Shown piece by piece: positions 1 to 7,967 of a DNA stretch of 64,000 bases (position 1 is its first letter; each line of letters opens with the position of its first letter). The notes below the pieces were generated by a model. The model saw only the letters and a program-made list of their open reading frames with translations. It did no database searches and was not told the origin of the DNA. Both the position numbers and the translations under genes were made by a program. Source of the DNA: Actinomadura sp. NBRC 104412. Lineage in GTDB: Bacteria; Actinomycetota; Actinomycetes; Streptosporangiales; Streptosporangiaceae. Location: positions 454,491 through 518,490 of the forward strand of contig NZ_BSTM01000001.1 of the NCBI RefSeq assembly GCF_030269515.1. The letters are read 5' to 3'.

Positions 1-33
1 TAGCCGAGGCCGACCTGCTGTTCTTCACGCATG

Positions 34-105
34 CCAGCGTGGCAGGATTCGCACCCGCGCCCTCCGGGTCCCGAGCCCGGTGCTCTACTGCTGAGCTACA
101 CGCTG
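34..105 (-). tRNA. tRNA-Pro, anticodon CGG, with atypical D- and T-loops
   Basis: Read on the minus strand the sequence folds into a cloverleaf. It has a perfect 7-bp acceptor stem (CAGCGTG with CACGCTG), a 4-bp D stem (GCTC/GAGC), a 5-bp anticodon stem (CCGGG/CCCGG) with loop CTCGGGA, a 5-nt variable region and a 5-bp T stem. The anticodon CGG reads proline CCG codons, and G37 is usual for tRNA-Pro. No CCA is encoded. Two points are odd. The D-loop is only 7 nt (AGCAGTA) without the G18-G19 pair, and the T-loop is TGCGAAT, so position 55 is G instead of the near-universal U. The normal D-loop/T-loop elbow contacts may therefore be altered. Confidence 0.8.
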
Positions 106-152
106 CGGTGGACGGAAATGTACGGGACACCCGAATACCACTGCAACGCGAT

Positions 153-1151
153 TTATCGCTCGCGAGCCTTGAATCCCCGGGTATCGCGGGGCTCCACATA
201 GGGCTCGCTTTCCTCGGGCAGCCCGGCGGCGATGGCGCGACCGCGTTCGAGCTCGGCGTTCAGCTCCGCGCCGAGCAGGATGGCCATGTTGGACAGCCAC
301 AGCCAGACCAGGAAGACGATCAGCCCGGCGAGGCTGCCGTAGGTCTTGTTGTAGGACGCGAAGCCCGCCACGTACAGCGCGAACCCCGCCGAGGCGACCA
401 GCCACAGCGCGATGGCCAGCACCCCGCCCGGCGTCACCCAGCGGAAGCCGTGCCTGGCGTTGGGCGCCGCCCAGTACAGCAGTGAGATCAGGAACGCGGC
501 CACCAGCACCAGCACCGGCCATTTGGCGATGGTCCACGCCGTGACCGCCGCCGGCCCGAGGCCCAGCAGTTCGCCCGCCCGCTCCGCCAGCGGGCCCGAC
601 ACCACGACCACGACCGCCGACACGGCGAGCAGCAACAGCGTGACCACCGTGATCGCCAGCCGGATCGGCAGCACCTTCCAGACCGGTCTGCCCTCCGGGA
701 TGTCGTACACCGCGTTCGCGGCGCGGATGAACGCGCCCACGTACCCGGAGGCCGACCACAGCGCGGCGAGCAGGCCCAGCGCCGCCGCCAGCCCGGCGCC
801 CGCCCGGCCCCCTTGCAGCTCGCGCAGCGCGGTGACCAGCACCTGCCGCACCAGACCCGGCGCCAGATCGCCCACATTGGCGATCAGTGACTGTGAGACG
901 GACCGGCCGGCCAGCCCCACCACCGAGACCACCACCAGCATCGCCGGGAAGATCGACAGCACCCCGTAATAGGTGAGCGCGGCGGCGCGGTCGGTCAGCT
1001 CGTCCTCCTTGAACTCGGCGAGCGCCCGCTTGAGGGCGCTCCACCACGCGCGTGCGCCCAGTTCGTGCGGCGACCCCGGCCTGCGGCGCAGGACCGCGCG
1101 CAGGCCGCGATGGGGGAGCCCGCCCGTGGTCACCCGCGCACCGGCCACCAT
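153..1151 (-). CDS. YihY/BrkB-family inner membrane protein
   Basis: A 332-residue integral membrane protein of the YihY/BrkB family, whose biochemical role is not established. After a basic N-terminal stretch of about 40 residues comes the family's opening segment (FKEDELTDRAAALTYYGVLS), followed by about six hydrophobic helices and a charged, Arg/Glu-rich cytoplasmic tail. The length fits the family (about 280-350). It is the last gene of a three-gene minus-strand operon after the holin-like and DUF3618 genes. The ATG at 1151 lies inside the DUF3618 coding end (22-nt overlap), so a slightly downstream GTG is also possible. Confidence 0.88.
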   Translation of the reverse strand: MVAGARVTTGGLPHRGLRAVLRRRPGSPHELGARAWWSALKRALAEFKEDELTDRAAALTYYGVLSIFPAMLVVVSVVGLAGRSVSQSLIANVGDLAPGLVRQVLVTALRELQGGRAGAGLAAALGLLAALWSASGYVGAFIRAANAVYDIPEGRPVWKVLPIRLAITVVTLLLLAVSAVVVVVSGPLAERAGELLGLGPAAVTAWTIAKWPVLVLVAAFLISLLYWAAPNARHGFRWVTPGGVLAIALWLVASAGFALYVAGFASYNKTYGSLAGLIVFLVWLWLSNMAILLGAELNAELERGRAIAAGLPEESEPYVEPRDTRGFKARER

Positions 1152-1513
1152 CGGGACGCCTGGCGCCTGCCGGGCATGAGCCGCCGGCGGGACGCCGGCT
1201 GCCGCCCGGCCTTCATCCGGAGGCCGGCGACCAGCGCCGCGGCGGCCAGCCCGGCGACGCCCACGGCGATCATGGGAACCTTGGGCGCCTCCCTGGCGCC
1301 CTGCGCCATGCGACGGCTCCGGGCGGACATGTCGGCCCGCACGCGATCCGCGGACTCCCGCGCCCTGGTCTTGACATCGGTCTTGGCGGCGAGCGCCGCC
1401 ACCGTGTCGCCGAGGTCGCGCCGCGTCCGCTCGATCTCCGCCCGCAACTGCGCCGTCCCGGCGAGCTCGCCGTCACCCGCCGAACCGGCCATGGGCTGCG
1501 ACCCCCTCGTCAT
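1130..1513 (-). CDS. DUF3618-type small membrane protein
   Basis: A 127-residue protein. Residues about 20-70 form an amphipathic, charged helical region (start LRAEIERTRRDLGDTVAALA) that is the hallmark of DUF3618. One hydrophobic helix follows at about 80-100 (VPMIAVGVAGLAAAALVAGL), then a strongly basic tail. No enzymatic residues are visible. The family is regularly found beside holin-like membrane proteins in actinomycetes and is thought to associate with the membrane. Its ATG overlaps the stop of the upstream holin-like gene by 4 bp, so translation is probably coupled. The basic C-terminus overlaps the start of the YihY gene. Confidence 0.8.
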   Translation of the reverse strand: MTRGSQPMAGSAGDGELAGTAQLRAEIERTRRDLGDTVAALAAKTDVKTRARESADRVRADMSARSRRMAQGAREAPKVPMIAVGVAGLAAAALVAGLRMKAGRQPASRRRLMPGRRQASRWWPVRG

Positions 1514-2037
1514 CGCCGCCCTCCCTGGCTCTCCTGACCCGCGTGCTGCCGACCCGCGAGCTGCGTGGGGCCGGTCCCCGCGTGACCCGTGGTCGCGCGC
1601 TCCTTGACCTCCGCAACGTCCTGGCGCGCGCTGCTCATGGCGCGTTCAGGGGTGGGCGGGACGGCGTGACCGGTCTCGCCGCGTCCCATCAGCGCGAGCA
1701 GCCCGGCGAGCGCCAGCAGCGCCACGCCGGTGATCAGGGCGGCCAGCCAGACCGGCAGCACCAGCGCCAGCGCGGCGATCACCGCGGCCAGCAGCGCGCC
1801 GACCCCGTACAGGGCGACCAGGCCGGCGCCGCCGAACAGCCCGGCGCCGCGGCCCGCGTGCCTGCCCTTGTCCTTCAGCTCGGCCATCGCCAGCCGCATC
1901 TCCGCCCTCACCAGGTCGGAGACCTGCTGGGTGGCGCGCGAGACCAGGACGCCGACGCTCTCCCCGCCGTCGGGATGGACGGCGGGGTGCTGCTCGGGAG
2001 GCCGGTACACGGTGGCCCCCTGGCGATCGGTGCTCAT
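1510..2037 (-). CDS. Phage-holin-like (Holin-X type) membrane protein
   Basis: A 175-residue protein. An N-terminal cytoplasmic region of about 60 residues includes an amphipathic segment (VLVSRATQQVSDLVRAEMRL), followed by two long adjacent transmembrane helices at about 78-135 and a polar tail. This is the layout of the actinobacterial holin-superfamily III proteins, chromosomal genes not tied to prophages. The ATG at 2037 is preceded by GAGG six bases upstream. Longer in-frame extensions upstream read through an A+T-richer promoter region and lack coding character. It is the first gene of the operon with DUF3618 (4-bp overlap) and YihY. Confidence 0.8.
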   Translation of the reverse strand: MSTDRQGATVYRPPEQHPAVHPDGGESVGVLVSRATQQVSDLVRAEMRLAMAELKDKGRHAGRGAGLFGGAGLVALYGVGALLAAVIAALALVLPVWLAALITGVALLALAGLLALMGRGETGHAVPPTPERAMSSARQDVAEVKERATTGHAGTGPTQLAGRQHAGQESQGGRR

Positions 2038-2236
2038 GGACCTCAGCCCTTCCTGATCGAGCAAGCGAGACTCTGCGCATATTTCGGGATCTATCACCGC
2101 CCGTTCCCTCTGTCCGATCTCTAAACGCGGTTCAGCGTGTTTGAGGAAGTTCTTGAAAGAGCGTGCAACCCCTGTGACGGCCCATGCGTATGTGTCGGTC
2201 ACCGGAAGACCGGCGGTAGAGGAAGGGCCTGAATCC

Positions 2237-3034
2237 ATGGGAAGAATGTCGGGTCGCGCATTCATGGCGGCGGCGACGGTCATCGCGGCCGCGGCCATGT
2301 TCATGGCCGGGTGCGGCGGGGGCGCTGGCGGCGAAACCGGCACGTCCCGCGGCACGGGCGGAGCCGGGACACCGGGCGAACTACCCCAGGCCACGACCTA
2401 CGCCACGCTGAAGGGCCTGCCGCTGGACGACCAGCCGTTCGGCAGGGCCGACGGCACCGTCGTCCGTCCCAAGGCGCCGCTCCCCATCTCCGCCCAGGCG
2501 GGCGGTCCCCCGCTCGCGACGCTCCCCGACAAGCAGCTCGGCGGCCCCACCTGGGTCCCGGTCGTGGAGAGCAGGGCCGGGTGGAGCCGGGTGCTGCTGC
2601 CCAGCCGCCCCAACCGGGTGACGGGCTGGATCCCCAGCTCCCCCGACAAGGTGCAGACCGCGCGCACCCGGCACCTCGTCAAGGTCGATGTCAGCGATCG
2701 CAGGCTCACGCTGCTCGACTCCGGGCGCGAGGTCGGCTCGTGGCGGGTCGCCGTCGGAGACGGCAAGACCCCCACCCCCATCGGGCGGACGTTCATCATG
2801 GCGTCCCTCGCCCCGCCCAAGGCCACCTACAGCCCGCTCGTCCTGCCGGTCGGCGCCCACTCGGAGACCCTGGACACCTTCGGCGGCGGACCCGGCACCG
2901 TCGCCTTCCACGGCTGGCCCGCCAAGGACGTCTTCGGCAAGGCCGTCACCCACGGCTGCGTCCGCGTCCCGGCGGACGCGCTGACCCGGCTGTCCAAGGC
3001 CCCCCTCGGCACCCCCGTGGAGATCGTCGCCTGA
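2237..3034 (+). CDS. L,D-transpeptidase (YkuD) lipoprotein
   Basis: A 265-residue lipoprotein predicted to cross-link peptidoglycan (3-3 links) on the outer membrane face. The signal peptide ends in the lipobox MAGC. Residues about 75-130 look like an SH3-type wall-binding domain (WVPVVESRAGWSRVLLP). The YkuD domain fills the C-terminal half, with His225 in FHGWP and the catalytic motif H239-G-C241-V-R243. The start ATG at 2237 is chosen because it directly precedes the signal peptide and follows a GGAAGGG ribosome site. In-frame codons upstream encode a polar stretch that would mask the signal. It is divergent from the holin-like operon, so the 200-bp gap carries both promoters. Confidence 0.9.
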   Translation: MGRMSGRAFMAAATVIAAAAMFMAGCGGGAGGETGTSRGTGGAGTPGELPQATTYATLKGLPLDDQPFGRADGTVVRPKAPLPISAQAGGPPLATLPDKQLGGPTWVPVVESRAGWSRVLLPSRPNRVTGWIPSSPDKVQTARTRHLVKVDVSDRRLTLLDSGREVGSWRVAVGDGKTPTPIGRTFIMASLAPPKATYSPLVLPVGAHSETLDTFGGGPGTVAFHGWPAKDVFGKAVTHGCVRVPADALTRLSKAPLGTPVEIVA

Positions 3035-3123
3035 GACCGCGTCACCCGGCGCGCCGTCGCCCCGTGCGCCCGCCCATATCCCCGCTGTTGCCCCATCACC
3101 ATCCGAAAAGAAGAGGGAGACAC

Positions 3124-3864
3124 ATGCGTTCACAGGTTCTGTCCCGGGCCGCCGTGCTGGCCGGCGCCGTCGCGCTGCCGCTGGCTGCGGCCCTGCCGGC
3201 GCACGCCCTGCCCGCGCACGCACTGCCGGAGCACGGCGTGCGCGGCGCGTCGAGCTCGGCGTACGGGATCGCCGCCACGGGGCCGATCGCCGTTCCGGCG
3301 ACCCCGTCGGTGTCCTCGTCCGGCCCGAACACGGTCAGCAGGAGCGTCGCCGAGCTGCCGCCCAACCCGATCCTGAAGGCGCGGGTGCTCAACGCCTCGG
3401 CCGGCAAGGCGCACGCGCGGGCGTCCGTGGTCGACCTGAGGATCCCGAAGGCGCACCTGACCGCCGACCTCGTCGCCGCGAAGTGCGTCCAGGGCAAGGG
3501 CGGCTCGCACCTGGTCAAGGTCGCGCTGAACGGCAAGGTCATCGAGGCGGCGGCCACCCCGAACTCCGCGGTCGGCGTCCAGCTCGACGGACTGGGCACC
3601 GTCTCGCTCGTGCTCAACAAGCAGGTCCGCGACGGGCACGGCAGGCTCACCGTCACCGCGATCGAGCTGACCCTGCCGCTCGGCCCCGGGAAGAGCGAGA
3701 CGATCAGCATCGCGTCCGCCACCTGCGGCGCGGACAAGGGCCTCCCCGGCGGGCCCGGCGAGCCGGGCGAGCCGCAGACGCCGCCGGCCACCCCGCCGTC
3801 CGCGCCGCCGGACGAGGCCCCGGCGCCGACGCCCGTCCCCGGTGACCTGCCGGTGACCGGCTGA
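3124..3864 (+). CDS. Secreted choice-of-anchor P-like protein ending in LPVTG
   Basis: A 246-residue exported protein. A signal peptide (residues 1-27, cleaved near AHA) is followed by a beta-rich region of about 150 residues with two Cys (AAKCVQ and SATCGA). A Pro/Gly-rich stalk of about 45 residues follows. The last seven residues are GDLPVTG and then a stop codon. The arrangement resembles choice-of-anchor P proteins of actinomycetes, which normally continue from LPxTG into a hydrophobic helix and basic tail for sortase anchoring. Here that sorting tail is missing, so the protein is probably released rather than wall-linked. The ribosome site AAGAAGAGGGAGA lies just upstream. A strong terminator follows. 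Confidence 0.75.
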   Translation: MRSQVLSRAAVLAGAVALPLAAALPAHALPAHALPEHGVRGASSSAYGIAATGPIAVPATPSVSSSGPNTVSRSVAELPPNPILKARVLNASAGKAHARASVVDLRIPKAHLTADLVAAKCVQGKGGSHLVKVALNGKVIEAAATPNSAVGVQLDGLGTVSLVLNKQVRDGHGRLTVTAIELTLPLGPGKSETISIASATCGADKGLPGGPGEPGEPQTPPATPPSAPPDEAPAPTPVPGDLPVTG

Positions 3865-3878
3865 GGACCTTCCCGGAC

Positions 3879-3913
3879 GAGGGGCTCGCGCGACCCTGTG
3901 GCGCGGGCCCCTC
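3879..3913 (+). terminator. Rho-independent-type hairpin after the LPVTG protein gene
   Basis: Two 13-nt arms (3879-3891 and 3901-3913) pair with a single G-T wobble around a 9-nt loop, 14 bases after the stop codon. No U-tract follows, as is usual in high-GC actinomycetes. The hairpin ends 11 bases before the ATG of the next gene, so it could also act in that gene's 5' region. Confidence 0.7.
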
Positions 3914-3924
3914 ATCATGTGTTC

Positions 3925-5217
3925 ATGACACCTCCCGCCTCCCCCCGTCCACGCCAGCGCATCGCCGAGGTCACCGTCACCCCCGTCGCCTTCCGCGATC
4001 CGCCGCTGCTCAACGCCGTCGGCGTCCACGAGCCGTACGCGATCCGCGCGATCATCGAGATCCGCACCGACGAAGGGCTGACCGGGCTCGGCGAGACCTA
4101 CGCGGACGGCGCGCACCTGGCCCGGCTGCGGCGCGCCGCGTCCGCGATCGCCGGGACGGACGTCTGGGACGTCAACGGGCTGGCACGCCGCGTCCGCGCG
4201 AGCCTGGCCGGGGACTCCGGAAAGGGCGGCCCGGGAACGGCCGGGATGGTCACCGGCGGCAGCATCGCCGACGGAGTGCTGTCCCCGTTCGAGGTGGCGT
4301 GCCTGGACGTGCAGGGGAAGGCGGTCGGGCTGCCCGTCAGCGCGTTGCTGGGCGGCGCCGTCCGCGACCGCGTCGAGTACTCGGCGTACCTGTTCTACAA
4401 GTGGGACGCGCACCCCGGGCAGGAACCGGACGCGTGGGGCGCCGCGCTCGACCCCGACGGGATCGTCGCGCAGGCCCGGCGGATGCTGGACGGCTACGGC
4501 TTCTCGGCGATCAAGCTGAAGGGCGGGGTGTTCCCGCCCGACGAGGAGATCGCCGCGATCCGGGAGCTGCGCCGCGCGTTCCCCGACCACAAGCTGCGCC
4601 TCGACCCCAACGCCGCCTGGACGGTCGCCACGTCGATACGGGTGGGACGGGAGCTGGACGGCGTCCTGGAGTACCTTGAGGACCCCACCCCCGGCATCGA
4701 GGGCATGGCCGAGGTCGCCCGCCGGGTGCCGATGCCGCTGGCCACCAACATGTGCGTGGTGGGCTTCGCCGACCTCGAACCGGCGGTGAAACGGGACGCC
4801 GTCGGGGTCGTGCTCTCCGACCACCACTTCTGGGGCGGCCTGAACCGGTCTCGGCTGCTGGCGGGAATCTGCGAGACGTTCGGGCTCGGCATGTCGATGC
4901 ACTCCAACTCGCATCTCGGCGTCAGCCTGGCCGCGATGACCCACCTGGCCGCCGCGTCGCCCAACCTCACCTACGCCTGCGACACCCACTGGCCGTGGAA
5001 GGATCCCGCCGAGGACGTGATCGTTCCCGGGACGTTGGAGTTCCGCGACGGCGGGCTCGACGTCCCGTCCGGACCCGGGCTCGGCATCACGCTCGACCGG
5101 GACGCGCTGGCCCGGCTGCACGAGCAGTACGAGACCTGCGGCATCCGCGACCGCGATGACACCGGCTACATGCGGCGGATCGATCCCGCGTACGAGATGA
5201 AGAGGCCCCGCTGGTGA
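3925..5217 (+). CDS. gudD: Glucarate dehydratase, enolase superfamily
   Basis: A 430-residue enolase-superfamily enzyme expected to dehydrate D-glucarate (and idarate) to 5-keto-4-deoxyglucarate. Visible signatures are the N-terminal capping domain (residues 10-130), the catalytic Lys pair K197-L-K199 in AIKLKGG and metal-ligand segments LRLDPNAAW and LEYLEDP. The glucarate-dehydratase loop HSNSHLG begins at His326, the expected partner of the Lys. The length is close to the family's usual 440. The start is taken as ATG 3925; a GTG nine codons upstream would sit inside the terminator stem. The downstream pathway enzymes (aldolase, ketoglutarate semialdehyde dehydrogenase) are not in the window. 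Confidence 0.9.
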   Translation: MTPPASPRPRQRIAEVTVTPVAFRDPPLLNAVGVHEPYAIRAIIEIRTDEGLTGLGETYADGAHLARLRRAASAIAGTDVWDVNGLARRVRASLAGDSGKGGPGTAGMVTGGSIADGVLSPFEVACLDVQGKAVGLPVSALLGGAVRDRVEYSAYLFYKWDAHPGQEPDAWGAALDPDGIVAQARRMLDGYGFSAIKLKGGVFPPDEEIAAIRELRRAFPDHKLRLDPNAAWTVATSIRVGRELDGVLEYLEDPTPGIEGMAEVARRVPMPLATNMCVVGFADLEPAVKRDAVGVVLSDHHFWGGLNRSRLLAGICETFGLGMSMHSNSHLGVSLAAMTHLAAASPNLTYACDTHWPWKDPAEDVIVPGTLEFRDGGLDVPSGPGLGITLDRDALARLHEQYETCGIRDRDDTGYMRRIDPAYEMKRPRW

Positions 5218-5227
5218 CGCGAGCGCG

Positions 5228-5995
5228 TCACAGGGCCGTCAGGCCGCCGTCCACGGGGATGACCGCGCCGTTGACGTAGGCGCCGGCGCGGCTGGACAGG
5301 TAGACGGCGACGCCCGCCATGTCGTCGGGACGGCCGATGCGGCGCAGCGGGACCGTCGCGGCGATCGTGTCGCCGAACGCCTCCAGGGTGGCGGCCATCA
5401 TCTTGGACTCGAACGGGCCGGGCGCGACCGCGTTCACCGTGATCGACCGGGGGCCGAGCTCCTTGGCCAGCACCCGGGTGAGGTGGTGCAGCCCCGCCTT
5501 GCTGGAAACGTAGGAGTAGCGGTCGAGCGGGGTGGTGATGCCGTCGATCGAGCCGATGTTGATGACGCGGGCCGGGTCGTCGGCGGTGGCGGCCTTGGCG
5601 AGCTGGGGCAGCAGGGCCCGGGTGAGGAAGAACGGCGACTTGAGGTTGAGGTCGACGACCTTGTCCCAGGCGTGCGCGGGGAACTCCTCCAGCGGCGCGC
5701 CCCAGGTGGCCCCGGCGTTGTTGACCAGGATGTGCAGGGCGTCCTCACGGGCCGCGACGGCCTCGGCCAGGCCGAGGCAGCCCTCCTCGGTGCTGAGGTT
5801 GGCCGGGATGGGGATGGCCGTTCCGTCTTCGGCCAGTTCCTGGGCCGCGCGGTCGCACGCGTCGGCTTTCCGGGAGCTGATGTAGACCTTGGCGGCCCCG
5901 GCTTGGAGCAGGCCACGGGCGATCATCAGCCCGATGCCGCGGCTGCCGCCGGTGACCAGAGCGATCTTGCCCGAAAGACCGAACAGATCCGTCAT
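5228..5995 (-). CDS. Short-chain dehydrogenase/reductase (FabG/RhlG-like)
   Basis: A 255-residue classical SDR. The NAD(P) fold opens with TGGSRGIG (residues 15-22), NNAG sits near residue 90, and the catalytic tetrad includes a Ser, then YVSSK (Tyr-x3-Lys) near residue 160. The C-terminus ends INGAVIPVDGG-like (VNGAVIPVDGGLTAL), typical of 3-oxoacyl-[ACP] reductase relatives. An Arg in the Gly-rich loop and one just after beta-2 (SSRK) favour NADP. Its ATG overlaps the stop of the NrfD-like gene by 4 bp, so it is the last cistron of the formate dehydrogenase operon. Its substrate there is unknown, and the link may be only transcriptional. Confidence 0.85.
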   Translation of the reverse strand: MTDLFGLSGKIALVTGGSRGIGLMIARGLLQAGAAKVYISSRKADACDRAAQELAEDGTAIPIPANLSTEEGCLGLAEAVAAREDALHILVNNAGATWGAPLEEFPAHAWDKVVDLNLKSPFFLTRALLPQLAKAATADDPARVINIGSIDGITTPLDRYSYVSSKAGLHHLTRVLAKELGPRSITVNAVAPGPFESKMMAATLEAFGDTIAATVPLRRIGRPDDMAGVAVYLSSRAGAYVNGAVIPVDGGLTAL

Positions 5996-7017
5996 GCAGT
6001 GATCTTAGGCCGCTGCGACGCCACCGTGTAGTGGGGGTCGAGGGCACTGGCGCGTCCCGCCTCGAAGACACCGAAGCGCAGGCACGCGGAACCGGCGACG
6101 AGCGAGCTCCCCGCGACGGCGGCGACCGCGCGGCGGCGTCCGGCCGCGAGCGAGGTGCCCGCGATCCCCGCCACGGTGAGGATCCTGGCGGCGCGGAGCA
6201 GGGTGCCGGCCCTGCCCGTCCGGTACGGGCGGGCCTGCTCGCCGAGGCGGCGTTCCATCAGGAGCTCGGCGGCCAGCTCCAGCGCCGCGCCGAACAGCGC
6301 CGACGCGCGGGCGGGCGCGTTCTCCCCGGTGGGCGCCGCGATCAGTCCGAGGCCCGCGGCGGCGGCCGCGGCCGACCCGCAGAACACGAACGGAAGCTCG
6401 CGATGGGCCTCGTGCCAGGCGGGCACGGCCGTGTCGGCGATCAGGACGGCCGTGTAGCAGCTGACGCCGAGTCCGGTGAACGCCGCCCAGCCGGTGGCGG
6501 CCCGTCCGATCAGCCGGATCGGCGTGGAGCGGGCGGCCGGCCCACTGGCGTCCGCGATCGCGGCGACGCCCGCGGCCGGCCCGTACGCGGCCAGGATCCA
6601 CGAGCCCATGCTCATCGGCGATGTCGGCTTGAACACCCGCAGCATGTTCGCCAACCGTTCCGGGCGTCCGAGATCGTTGACGAGGGCGACGGTGGCCAGC
6701 GAGATCGCGCCCAGCGCGCCGAGCCTGGCGGACCTGGCCAGCACCGGCCGGCCGGTCCACTCGGCACCGGCGGCCAGCAGCGAGGAGCCTCCGGCCAGCC
6801 CGCCCAGGAACAGGTAGCCGGCGATGTCGCGGGCCGTCCAGGTGGGCGCCTTGATGATCGGGCGGCCGTAGTAGGAGCCGAACTCGGCCTTCGGCGTGAC
6901 CGTCGGCTCGCCGCCACGGCGGTGCCGTGCCGGCCGTTCCAGGCCGCCCCTCGATCCCGGGACCGCCTCGCGGCCGGGGCGCTGCCCCCGCGTCCCCTGC
7001 CTGGTGACATCGCTCAT
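5992..7017 (-). CDS. NrfD/PsrC-like membrane subunit of formate dehydrogenase
   Basis: A 341-residue polytopic membrane protein with a long polar, Arg-rich N-terminus (about 60 residues) and then eight or so hydrophobic helices. The segment AGYLFLGGLAGGSSLLAAGA matches the start of the first NrfD helix, and the NDLGRPER loop is the conserved NrfD quinone-site signature. Such subunits carry no haem and pass electrons from the Fe-S subunit to menaquinone. The ATG at 7017 overlaps the Fe-S subunit's stop by 4 bp. A longer in-frame extension upstream runs inside that gene and is rejected. Confidence 0.87.
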   Translation of the reverse strand: MSDVTRQGTRGQRPGREAVPGSRGGLERPARHRRGGEPTVTPKAEFGSYYGRPIIKAPTWTARDIAGYLFLGGLAGGSSLLAAGAEWTGRPVLARSARLGALGAISLATVALVNDLGRPERLANMLRVFKPTSPMSMGSWILAAYGPAAGVAAIADASGPAARSTPIRLIGRAATGWAAFTGLGVSCYTAVLIADTAVPAWHEAHRELPFVFCGSAAAAAAGLGLIAAPTGENAPARASALFGAALELAAELLMERRLGEQARPYRTGRAGTLLRAARILTVAGIAGTSLAAGRRRAVAAVAGSSLVAGSACLRFGVFEAGRASALDPHYTVASQRPKITA

Positions 7018-7964
7018 CGCGTCCTCCGGTTCCTGCGCGGGCTTGTGGCCGCGTAAGCGGTGGCGATGCCGCCCAGGAGGGTGAGGGCCGCCACGCCGGC
7101 GTGCCTCCACATCGATCCCAGGTCGCGGGTGGTGACGACCGGATCGGGCGGGAGGCCGTAGACCTCGGGTTCGTCGAGCAGCAGGAAGAAGGCGCCGTCG
7201 CCGCCGACGCCGTCGTCCGGGTCATGCCCGTAGAGGCGGGCGTCGTCCACCCCGGCCTCGTGCAACTGCTCCACCCGCGCGGCGGCGCGTTCGCGTAGCT
7301 CGTCCAAGGGGCCGTACTGGATCGAGTCCGTGGGGCACGCCTTCGCGCACGCCGGTTCCATGTCGTGGGAGATGCGGTCGTAGCACAGGGTGCATTTCCA
7401 TACGCGGCCGTCGTCCTTGCGCTGGTCGATGACCCCGTACGGGCAGGCGGGCACGCAGTAGCCGCAGCCGTTGCAGATGTCCTCCTGCACGACCACGGTG
7501 CCGTATTCGGTGCGGAAAAGGGAGCCGGTGGGGCACACGTCCAGGCAGGCCGCGTGCGTGCAGTGCTTGCACACATCGGACGCCATCAGCCAGCGGAACT
7601 CGCCCCGGTCCTCACCGTCGGCGGTGGAGCCTTGGGCGGCGGCCTCGGCGGTGAGGCCGAGGAGGTCCACATTGCTGTAGTCGCCGTGCTCCACGCCCGG
7701 GTCCTGGAAGCCGAGCGGCTTGCGCTGCTCGATGAACGCGACATGCCGCCAGGTGTCGGCGCTCAGTCCCTGGGTGTTGTCGTACGACATCCCGGTGAAC
7801 GTGAGGCCGTCCTCGGGAATGGCGTTCCACTCCTTGCACGCGACCTCGCACGCTTTGCAGCCGATACACACCGAGGTGTCCGTGAAGAAGCCCATCCGGG
7901 GAGGGTGATCCGTGTGCCCGGCGTCCGCCGCCACGTCGGCCAGCGGCCCAGAGAAGCGTCCCAT
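7014..7964 (-). CDS. Formate dehydrogenase iron-sulfur subunit with C-terminal anchor
   Basis: A 316-residue electron-transfer subunit with four ferredoxin-type Cys clusters. The first is CIGCKACEVAC near residue 35; others include CKHCTHAACLDVC, CNGCGYCVPACP and CTLCYDRI...CAKACP, enough for four [4Fe-4S] centres, as in FdnH/HybA-like proteins. A hydrophobic helix close to the C-terminus (HAGVAALTLLGGIATAYAA) with a basic tail would anchor it in the membrane, as in FdnH. It lies 3 bp after the catalytic subunit gene and overlaps the NrfD-like gene, so the three are clearly one complex. Confidence 0.92.
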   Translation of the reverse strand: MGRFSGPLADVAADAGHTDHPPRMGFFTDTSVCIGCKACEVACKEWNAIPEDGLTFTGMSYDNTQGLSADTWRHVAFIEQRKPLGFQDPGVEHGDYSNVDLLGLTAEAAAQGSTADGEDRGEFRWLMASDVCKHCTHAACLDVCPTGSLFRTEYGTVVVQEDICNGCGYCVPACPYGVIDQRKDDGRVWKCTLCYDRISHDMEPACAKACPTDSIQYGPLDELRERAAARVEQLHEAGVDDARLYGHDPDDGVGGDGAFFLLLDEPEVYGLPPDPVVTTRDLGSMWRHAGVAALTLLGGIATAYAATSPRRNRRTR

Positions 7965-7967
7965 GCC

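Noticed and set aside
1..33. A second RNA or gene fragment at the left edge
   Set aside because: Too short to judge; no motif seen.
34..2200. Integrated element at the tRNA gene
   Set aside because: No integrase, no second copy of the tRNA 3' end and no phage genes other than chromosomal holin-like proteins were found.
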